A stretch of 39,766 nt of DNA from Desulfobacula sp. (GTDB taxonomy: Bacteria > Desulfobacterota > Desulfobacteria > Desulfobacterales > Desulfobacteraceae), in contig JANQML010000186.1 in the NCBI GenBank assembly GCA_028280105.1, forward strand, positions 1 to 39,766. The letters are read 5' to 3'. Positions 33,647 through 39,766 of the stretch are shown in pieces; the first letter of the stretch is position 1; each line of letters starts with the position of its first letter. The position numbers and the translations under genes are program-made. The notes beneath the pieces were generated by a model, which saw only the letters and a program-made list of their open reading frames with translations, had not been told where the DNA came from and made no database searches.

Positions 33647-33871
33647 ATGGGTCAAAATGTAATACCGGACGGTTTAAAACAGGTTAATAAAAAGGGCAAT
33701 ACTGCTCTATTGCATAACGTTGTAGCCTGTGTCCCGAAACGTTGCGGAATAACTTTTGGGGTAAATACCGCCCGATCATCTGAAACTCTGCACACGATAA
33801 ACGATCATATACCCAAACCGCAAATGATGTTTATCATCCGGCAGCACTGCCGTTCTCAGCAAGAAAATTAG
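33647..33871 (+). CDS. Candidate 74-residue small ORF in the formate dehydrogenase leader
   Basis: An ATG at 33647 has GGAAGGA about 11 bases upstream and opens a frame of 74 codons starting MGQNVIPDGLKQVNKKGNTA. It ends 14 bases before the NuoE-like gene. No domain, signal peptide or membrane segment is seen. The fit between the promoter and the operon suggests a co-transcribed small protein or leader, but chance is equally likely. Confidence 0.3.
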   Translation: MGQNVIPDGLKQVNKKGNTALLHNVVACVPKRCGITFGVNTARSSETLHTINDHIPKPQMMFIIRQHCRSQQEN

Positions 33872-33885
33872 GAAAAGGAGATGTT

Positions 33886-34341
33886 ATGGAAGACAATTTA
33901 GACGCTATACTATCGAATTACGAAAGAGATAGCTTCGATCTAATTCCAATTCTACAGGAAGTCCAGCAAAAATTCGGCTATCTGCCGGAATCTGAAATGC
34001 GCAAGGTGGCAAAATTTGTCGGCCTGCCTGATAGCCGCGTCTATGCCGTGGCAACCTTTTATGAACAGTTCAGATTCACCCCAATGGGTAAAAACGTGAT
34101 CACCGTCTGCAGGGGAACTGCCTGCCATGTCCGCGGTGCCAAACAAGTTCTTGAGGAGTATGAAGAGCAACTGAACATTAAAGAAGGCGAAACCACCGAT
34201 GACCTGGAATATACGCTGGGAACAGCGGCCTGCATCGGGTGTTGTGCACTGGCTCCCTGCGTGATGGTCAACGATGAGGTGGAGGCCAAATTAACACCGA
34301 ATAAAGTTGCCCAGTCCTTTAAAAAGGAGAAAGCCAAATGA
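33886..34341 (+). CDS. NuoE-like [2Fe-2S] subunit of NAD-linked formate dehydrogenase
   Basis: A 151-residue thioredoxin-fold ferredoxin. The helical start with LIPILQEVQQKFGYLPESEM and VYAVATFYEQFRF is typical of NuoE/HndA. The four 2Fe-2S ligands are in CRGTACHVRGA (two Cys) and AACIGCCALAPCVMV (two of its Cys). It accepts or passes electrons next to the NuoF-like flavoprotein. GGAGAT before the ATG gives a ribosome site. It overlaps the next gene by four bases (ATGA), so the three subunits are translationally linked. It could equally be part of a hydrogenase in another context; here the third gene is a formate dehydrogenase. Confidence 0.93.
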   Translation: MEDNLDAILSNYERDSFDLIPILQEVQQKFGYLPESEMRKVAKFVGLPDSRVYAVATFYEQFRFTPMGKNVITVCRGTACHVRGAKQVLEEYEEQLNIKEGETTDDLEYTLGTAACIGCCALAPCVMVNDEVEAKLTPNKVAQSFKKEKAK

Positions 34342-36224
34342 ATTTTAGTGAAATAAAAAAGCGGGCAGACGAAGAATGGCGCCAATTGCAGGAAAGTGAC
34401 AAACCAACGCTTTATATCGGTGCCGCAACCTGCGGCCGCTCTGCCGGTGCATTAGATGTAAGAATGTCCTTTGAAAATGCGCTTTCAGAAAAAAACATTG
34501 ACTACAATGTAGTTGAGGTCGGCTGTTTGGGACCCTGCTGGGCCGAACCGCTGATCAGTGTCCAAAAACCCGGCGGCCCTAATATTTTCTATCGCAATGT
34601 CACACCCAAAATTGCCGCTGAAATTGTGAACGAATACGTTGCCGGTGATGATCCCCTGCCCAAATATGCCTTGGGACTTGTGGGTGATAAAAAAGGGTAT
34701 GATATCCCGGAACTGTGGGAGCTGCCCCCTTTCAAAACACAGGAACGGATTTTATTCAGAAACTTCGGTTTTATCGATCCTACCAATATCAATCACTACA
34801 TTGCCAACGACGGTTACAGCGGACTGCAGAAAGCCTTGTCCATGAAACAGATGGACGTGGTGGAAGAAGTGAAAAAATCCGGTCTGCGCGGCCGGGGTGG
34901 CGGCGGATTCCCGGCCGGCCGGAAATGGGAAGCAGGCCTTGTGTCCAAAGAAAAGATCAAATACGTTGTCTGTAACGCGGATGAAGGGGATCCGGGAGCG
35001 TTTATGGACCGTTCCGTTCTGGAGGGTGAACCCCATTCCGTTCTGGAAGGCATGATCATTGCCGGCTATACCATCGGCGCCCAGGTCGGTTATATCTATG
35101 TAAGGGCGGAGTATCCCCTGGCGGTTCAGCGGCTGCAGAACGCCATCAAACAGGCCAATGAGATGGGTTTTTTGGGTAAAAACATTCTTGGCAGCGGGTT
35201 TGATTTTGAGATCCGGATTTTCCAGGGTGCCGGCGCCTTTGTCTGCGGTGAATCAACCGCCTTAACCCTGTCCATTGAAGGCAAAAGGGGAATGCCAAAG
35301 GCATCTCCCAGGCCCCGGACCACAGAAGAGGGTCTTTTTGACAAACCCACCCTGCTGAACAATGTCAAAACCTTTTCATATGTTCCCCAGATCATCAACA
35401 ACGGCGGAGAATGGATGGCCCGGATCGGTACGGAGAAATCAAAGGGTACGGCCGTATTTGCCCTCACCGGCATGGTGAACAATTGCGGGCTGATTGAGGT
35501 GCCCATGGGAATGACCATTCGGGAGATCATCTATGAAATCGGCGGCGGTATTGTTGATGACAAGCCGTTTAAGGCGGTTCAGACCGGCGGTCCTTCAGGC
35601 GGGTGCCTGCCTGCTGATTTTCTGGATACCCCGGTTGACTATGACTCGCTTTTAGAGGCCGGTTCCATGATGGGATCCGGCGGTATGGTCATCATGGATG
35701 AAAACACCTGCATGGTGGAAATCGCCCGGTATTTTCTGGATTTCACCCAGAAAGAGTCCTGCGGCCAGTGCACCCTGTGCAAACTGGGAACCAAACAGAT
35801 GCTGGATATCCTGGAAGATATTGTGGCCGGTAAAGGCCAGCCCGATGATGTCAGGATGCTGGTGGAGATCGGCGAATCTGTCAATGAAGGCTCCCTGTGC
35901 GGTTTAGGACAGGCTGCAGCCAATCCCGTACTGACCACCATTAAATATTTCCAAGAAGAGTATGAAGCTCATATCAATGATAAAAAATGTCCGGCCCTGG
36001 CCTGTACGGAATTAATCTCGTACCAGATTGATCCTGAAAAGTGCGGCGGTTGTACGATCTGTGCCAAGATATGTCCGGTGGATGCCATCACCGGGGTTAA
36101 AAAAGAGGTTCATATTCTTGACCAGGAAAAATGTGTCAAGTGCGGCATGTGTTTCGAAAAATGCCCGAAGAAATATCGCGCAGTGGAATGCGTCTCTCTC
36201 GGCATACAAGAAGGAGGTGAATAG
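34338..36224 (+). CDS. NuoF-like NADH/FMN subunit of formate dehydrogenase, with extra ferredoxin domains
   Basis: A 628-residue flavoprotein. An N-terminal thioredoxin-like 2Fe-2S domain (about residues 25-85, ATCGRSAGA and GCLGPCWAEP) is followed by the NuoF core. GLRGRGGGGFPAGRKW binds NADH, CNADEGDPGAFMDR binds FMN, and ESCGQCTLCKLGTKQM binds a 4Fe-4S cluster. The C-terminus has two further 4Fe-4S motifs, CGGCTICAKICPVDAITG and CVKCGMCFEKCPKK. This architecture is that of HydB/HndC and of NAD-linked and electron-bifurcating formate dehydrogenases. It would exchange electrons between the FdhA iron-sulfur chain and NAD(H), possibly with ferredoxin. It overlaps the NuoE-like gene by 4 bases and its stop overlaps the FdhA GTG by one base. 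Confidence 0.95.
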   Translation: MNFSEIKKRADEEWRQLQESDKPTLYIGAATCGRSAGALDVRMSFENALSEKNIDYNVVEVGCLGPCWAEPLISVQKPGGPNIFYRNVTPKIAAEIVNEYVAGDDPLPKYALGLVGDKKGYDIPELWELPPFKTQERILFRNFGFIDPTNINHYIANDGYSGLQKALSMKQMDVVEEVKKSGLRGRGGGGFPAGRKWEAGLVSKEKIKYVVCNADEGDPGAFMDRSVLEGEPHSVLEGMIIAGYTIGAQVGYIYVRAEYPLAVQRLQNAIKQANEMGFLGKNILGSGFDFEIRIFQGAGAFVCGESTALTLSIEGKRGMPKASPRPRTTEEGLFDKPTLLNNVKTFSYVPQIINNGGEWMARIGTEKSKGTAVFALTGMVNNCGLIEVPMGMTIREIIYEIGGGIVDDKPFKAVQTGGPSGGCLPADFLDTPVDYDSLLEAGSMMGSGGMVIMDENTCMVEIARYFLDFTQKESCGQCTLCKLGTKQMLDILEDIVAGKGQPDDVRMLVEIGESVNEGSLCGLGQAAANPVLTTIKYFQEEYEAHINDKKCPALACTELISYQIDPEKCGGCTICAKICPVDAITGVKKEVHILDQEKCVKCGMCFEKCPKKYRAVECVSLGIQEGGE

Positions 36225-38902
36225 TGGCGGGCAATATAAATCTAATCATAAACGACCAAAAGGTTGCTGCCCCGGAAGGTTCGACCATTCTAGAGGCGGC
36301 GCTGAGAAAAGGAATATATATTCCGCATCTGTGCCATCATCGTGAGCTCTTGCCTGTCGGCGCCTGCCGCCTTTGTCTTGTTGAGCTCCAGGGAGAATGG
36401 AAAAAGACCGTTATCTCCTGCAAAACACCGGTGAAAGAAGGCATGGTAATTAAAACCGAAACCCCGGAGATCAGACAGACCCGTCAAGTCTCCCTGGAGC
36501 TTCTGGTGGCTGATCATGATACCGACTGCCTGGCATGTGACCAGAACACCAAATGCGGACTGCAGCGGGTAGCCGACCATGTGGGTATGGATAAAAAACG
36601 GATGGGCCGGTTAAAATCCCGTGAAAACAGATTGCCCATTGACGACTCCAACCCGTTCTTTGAGTTTGATCCCAACCGGTGTGTTTTGTGCGGCATCTGT
36701 GTGAGAACCTGTGATGAGTTGCTGAATATCAATGCCATTGATTTTGCTTACCGGGGTCTTGGGACCAAGATTGCCGGATTTGGGGATAAGTCAAGGGTTG
36801 AATCCAACTGTGAGTCCTGTGGTGAATGCATTGTCAAATGCCCTGTGGGCGCCTTGACTGAAAAAGGGGCTGAAAATCCAACACACCAAATCAAGACGGT
36901 CTGTTCTTTCTGCGGATGCGGATGCGGTCTCTACCTGGGGGTACGGGACAATAAACTGGTCACGGCCAAGGGTGATATCAACAGTCCAGCCAATAAGGGC
37001 AGGCTGTGTGTCAAAGGGCGCTTCGGCTATAAATTTGTTAATAGCGACGAACGCCTGACATCCCCGTTGGTGAAAAAAGACGGAGAATTTGTCGAAGTGG
37101 AATGGGATGAAGCCCTGGATCTGATTGCAGACAAGTTCTCCAAAACCAAGGGAGATCAGTTTGCCACGATCGCATCGGCAAAATGCTCCAATGAAGATAA
37201 TTTTGTTGCACAAAAATTTACCAGAGCAGTGATGGGTACCAACAACATTGATCACTGCGCACGATTGTGACATGCTCCTACTGTGGCCGGTCTGGCCACT
37301 GCACTGGGAAGCGGCGCAATGACAAACTCCATTCATGAACTGGCTGATGCAAAAGCCATCCTGGCGGTGGGAACCAATACCACTGCCGCTCACCCGATTA
37401 TTGCCCTGCCGGTTAAAAAGGCGGCAAAAAACGGTGCCAAACTGATTGTTGCAAATCCCAAAGAGATCGATTTGTGCAAGTTTGCCGATATCTTTCTGCA
37501 GCATAAACCGGGAACCGATGTGCCTCTGCTCATGGGTATGGCAAGGGTGATTATCGACGAAGGACTTCAGGACGATACCTTTATAAAAGAACGGTGCGAG
37601 GATTTTGACGCGTTTAAGGACTCGTTAGCCGGATTTGATCTGGAGACTGTTGAAGAGATCACCGGCGTGCCCAAGGAGAAAATTGCCGAGGCAGCCAGGG
37701 TATACGCAACCCAGGATCCGGCTTCCATCATCTATTGCATGGGAGTTACCCAGCATACCCATGGAACAGATAATGTCTGGGCCATCAGCAACCTGGCTCT
37801 GATCACCGGTAATTTCGGAAAACCCTCTTCAGGGGTCAATCCCCTGAGAGGCCAGAACAATGTTCAGGGTGCCTGCGATATGGGTTGTCTGCCCAGTGTT
37901 TACCCGGGTTACCGGAGTGTCACCCTGCCTGAGGTCAAAGCAGAAGTTGAAGCGGCATGGGGTGTTGAACTCAATGGTGAGGTTGGTAAAACCCACACTG
38001 AAATATTTGATGCCTGCTATAACGGGGAGATCAAATCCGTGTACCTGATCGGTGAAAATCCGGTGATCAGTGAAGCCAATGCCAACCATGCGATCGAGGC
38101 CATGAAAAAGACCGATTTCCTGGTCGTCCAGGATATATTTATGACCGAAACCGCAGAACTGGCTGATGTGGTTCTGCCATCCACCACCTTTGCGGAGAAA
38201 GACGGCACCTTCACCAATACCGAACGCCGGGTTCAGCGTGTCCGTAAAGCCATCGAGCCTGTGGGAGCCATCAAACCGGACTGGTGGATCACCTGTGAAA
38301 TCGCCAAACGGCTCGGCGGCAAAGGGTTTGATTATGAAGGCCCGGAACAGATCATGGCTGAGATCAACGCCGTGCAGCCCGCTTATAAGGGCATCACTTA
38401 TCCACGCCTTGAAAAAGGAACCCTTCAATGGCCTTGTCCTGCTGAAGACCATCCGGGAACCCCGTTTCTGCACGCTGAAAAATTCGGCACCCCTTCAGGC
38501 AAAGGCAAGCTGATACCGCTTGAATACAGAGCATCTGCAGAGCAGACAGATGATTCGTATCCTCTGATCCTGACCACTGACAGAAGCCTGTTCCACTTCC
38601 ACGGTACCATGACACGGAGAGTTTACGGTCTCAATGAACTGGATAGTGAAGAACGGTTGAAAATTAATCCGATTGATGCGGAACGCTTTGGTATCGAAGA
38701 CGGCCAAAGCGTCAAAGTGCTTTCACGAAGGGGGAATGTAGAGGTGAGGGTACTGGTAACGGATGTATGCCCCGTGGGCACCGTATCCTTAACCTTCCAT
38801 TTCAGTGAAACTCTGACCAACGTGCTCACCTGCTGTGAACTGGATCCTGTTGCCAAAACACCAGCCACAAAGGTTTGCGCGGTTCAGATCGAACCGGCTT
38901 AA
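36224..38902 (+). CDS. fdhA: Selenocysteine-containing formate dehydrogenase catalytic subunit (FdhA), UGA at codon 349
   Basis: One 892-residue protein interrupted by an in-frame TGA at 37268-37270. The first part is NuoG-like: a 2Fe-2S domain (GACRLCLVELQG), a His/Cys-ligated cluster (HDTDCLACDQNTKCGLQ), two 4Fe-4S motifs (CVLCGICVRTCDELL, CESCGECIVKCPVGAL) and the molybdopterin-oxidoreductase 4Fe-4S motif CSFCGCGCGLYLG. The frame then reads NIDHCARL-Sec349-HAPTVAGLATALG, the exact context of the Sec/Cys that binds Mo or W in formate dehydrogenases. A SECIS-like hairpin follows. The rest carries the molybdopterin domains, ending in the dinucleotide-binding domain with LILTTDRSLFHFHGT and VSLTFHFSETL. 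It interconverts formate and CO2. The start is GTG at 36224 behind AAGGAGGTGA. With the two upstream genes it forms a soluble NAD-linked complex that may supply or consume formate for Fhs. Confidence 0.96.
37268..37310 (+). promoter_or_regulatory. UGA selenocysteine codon and bacterial SECIS hairpin in fdhA
   Basis: After TGA (37268-37270) comes a perfect stem-loop GTGGCC-GGTCT-GGCCAC (37283-37299). The loop bases GGTCT lie 19-23 bases after the TGA, the same distance and same loop bases as in the known E. coli fdhF SECIS element, which SelB recognises. A short lower stem (TCC 37276-37278 with GGA 37307-37309) may extend it. Confidence 0.9.
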
Positions 38903-38906
38903 CATC

Positions 38907-38950
38907 ATCTTCCCGGATGGGTCATTTATAAGTGATCCATCCGGGAAGAT
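38907..38950 (+). other. Long perfect hairpin just after fdhA
   Basis: ATCTTCCCGGATGG (38907-38920) pairs fully with CCATCCGGGAAGAT (38937-38950) across a 16-base loop. No T-run follows, so it may stabilise the mRNA 3' end in front of the terminator downstream. Confidence 0.65.
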
Positions 38951-38969
38951 AAATCCGGGAGTATAAATT

Positions 38970-39015
38970 AAAAAACCCAAAGGGTAGCCAATCAGGCTAC
39001 CCTTTGGGTTTTTTT
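38970..39015. terminator. Bidirectional terminator between fdhA and the GltD-like gene
   Basis: A 20-bp stem (ACCCAAAGGGTAGCC paired with GGCTACCCTTTGGGT plus A/T ends) around a 5-base loop, with an A-run on the left and T-run on the right, located between two convergent genes. Confidence 0.92.
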
Positions 39016-39034
39016 ATGACAAGCTGCGTTTTAA

Positions 39035-39766
39035 TCAGGCCTGTTGTTTCTGCGCGATGGGAAAATCCGTTTCAGGATTGTAGCAGAGCCTGCAACATCC
39101 CAGACAGCGCCCTGATTCGTAGGCAGCATCTTTTTCAGAGATGACCAGGTCCACTTCGACCATGGAGTCGATGCGATCTTCGACCTCAAGTTCAGGCATG
39201 GGTGTCCGTTTCTTTTTCCCCACGCCGGGTACCGAATCGAACAGCGATTCAGCAATATGTTTGCTGCGAAGCGATTTGGGATCCCCCTTGATCTCTTCAC
39301 CGGTCAGGTATTGGTGTATGGACCGGGCGGCACGACGGCCGCCGCCGATGGCGTCCACCACAAGAGCCGGACCTGTGGCCACGTCACCGCCGGTAAAAAG
39401 GTATGGCAGGCTGCACTGAAGCGTCTCTTCGTCGTTGTCAAAGGTGTTCCATCGGGTGATTTGTATGTTCTCCTTTTCCGCCTCTTTTTCCAGGAACGCG
39501 ATCTCAGGTTGCTGGCTGATGGCGGACATCAGCATATCCAGTTCAAGAACAGTTTCAGAGCCTTCAATGGGTACGGGCCGGCGCCGGCCGCTGTCATCGG
39601 GTTCACCCAGTTCCATCTTCAGGTATTCAAGGCCCTTGACCCGGCCCTGGTCGTCCTTGAGAACCCTTGTGGGTGCGGCCAGAAACTCAAAGTTAATGCC
39701 CTCATGTTCGGCAGCTACGATTTCGACCTCATTGGCCGGCATCTCGTTTCGTGTCCTGCGGTAGAC
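39035..39766 (-). CDS. GltD-like FAD/NAD(P)-dependent oxidoreductase, C-terminal part, partial at right edge
   Basis: The minus-strand frame is open from the window edge to a stop at 39035, giving about 243 residues of a longer protein. VYRRTRNEMPAN at the edge and FLAAPTRVLKDDQGRVKGLE are typical of the NAD(P)H-binding half of glutamate synthase small subunit-like enzymes. LPYLFTGGDVATGPALVVDAIGGGR contains the GD motif that binds the FAD ribityl chain. The C-terminus holds GRCLGCCRLCYNPE, a cysteine cluster that may bind iron-sulfur. Such proteins are often partners of NADH- or NADPH-linked iron-sulfur enzymes. It is convergent with fdhA and separated by a terminator, so it is not in that operon. 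The ATG at 39742 is internal, not the start. Confidence 0.88.
   Translation of the reverse strand, partial: VYRRTRNEMPANEVEIVAAEHEGINFEFLAAPTRVLKDDQGRVKGLEYLKMELGEPDDSGRRRPVPIEGSETVLELDMLMSAISQQPEIAFLEKEAEKENIQITRWNTFDNDEETLQCSLPYLFTGGDVATGPALVVDAIGGGRRAARSIHQYLTGEEIKGDPKSLRSKHIAESLFDSVPGVGKKKRTPMPELEVEDRIDSMVEVDLVISEKDAAYESGRCLGCCRLCYNPETDFPIAQKQQA

Larger units (their letters stand above)
32795..33885 (+). other. Gene-poor stretch of 1.1 kb upstream of the formate dehydrogenase operon
   Basis: The left end is an open extension of the hisA frame without a ribosome site. From about 33040 the DNA is AT-rich. Open frames at 33248-33508 (minus) and 33647-33871 (plus) are not similar to anything I know. 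A TTGACA box at 33555 may drive the formate dehydrogenase operon, giving a 5' leader of about 300 bases. I see no tRNA, repeat array or clear riboswitch. Confidence 0.6.

Noticed and set aside
36224-37270. A separate, complete 348-residue NuoG-like protein followed by a second molybdopterin protein starting at 37283
   Set aside because: The break is a selenocysteine UGA in the exact Sec context of formate dehydrogenases, with a SECIS hairpin. There is no ribosome site for a second start.
1-39766. CRISPR array, insertion sequence, integrase, toxin-antitoxin or other defence system
   Set aside because: No regularly spaced direct repeats, transposase motifs or defence domains were seen on either strand. 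The only tandem array is the coding repeat in acsD.

Overview
The window (about 39.8 kb) looks like chromosomal DNA of a strictly anaerobic sulfate-reducing bacterium, most likely a Desulfobacteraceae-type member of the Desulfobacterota. This is an inference from gene content. The window holds a complete bacterial-type carbonyl branch of the Wood-Ljungdahl pathway (acsD, cooS/acsA, acsB, acsC, acsE, cooC), the methyl-branch genes fhs and folD, an ADP-forming acetyl-CoA synthetase, a lactate-type TRAP importer with a Lut oxidation system, and a selenocysteine-containing NAD-linked formate dehydrogenase. No mobile element, phage gene or CRISPR array is visible.

Layout. (1) 1-5968: a minus-strand cassette dctP-dctQ-dctM-lutA-lutB (lutB runs off the left edge), divergent from a FadR/LldR-type regulator, with a TGGT-N3-ACCA operator-like site between them. 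(2) 6011-15716: the minus-strand carbonyl-branch cluster. Transcription runs acsD, cooS, acsB, acsC, acsE, then a terminator, then a 103-aa unknown protein and cooC. AcsD carries an unusual tail of about 170 residues rich in Ala, Lys and Glu, with six 8-residue repeats. (3) 15717-16216: a shared divergent control region. (4) 16217-19092: fhs and folD, ending at a strong terminator. (5) 19276-23273: a UspA-like protein, a gene-poor stretch containing a 96-bp palindromic element, a fused ADP-forming acetyl-CoA synthetase and a phosphopantetheinyl transferase. (6) 23292-31144: housekeeping genes (DUF1844 protein, ispE, tRNA-Gln, prs, rplY, pth, an M24 peptidase, a CarD regulator, a pseudouridine synthase, a thiolase). 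(7) 31297-32794: a minus-strand pair of hisA and a membrane protein; the HisA resembles the plant/eukaryotic form. (8) 32795-33885: about 1 kb with no convincing gene. (9) 33886-38902: a three-gene formate dehydrogenase operon (NuoE-like, NuoF-like, FdhA) in which an in-frame TGA at 37268 is read as selenocysteine; a SECIS hairpin with a GGTCT loop follows. (10) 39035-end: the C-terminal part of a GltD-like flavin oxidoreductase.

How the genes work together (inference from known pathways): lactate or a related 2-hydroxy/2-keto acid is imported and oxidised to pyruvate, which feeds acetyl-CoA. CODH/ACS with its corrinoid protein splits acetyl-CoA into CO2 and methyl-THF, or runs in reverse. 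FolD, Fhs and formate dehydrogenase carry the methyl carbon to or from CO2. The ADP-forming synthetase interconverts acetate and acetyl-CoA with ATP. A methylene-THF reductase (MetF/MetV) is not in this window and must be elsewhere if the pathway is complete.
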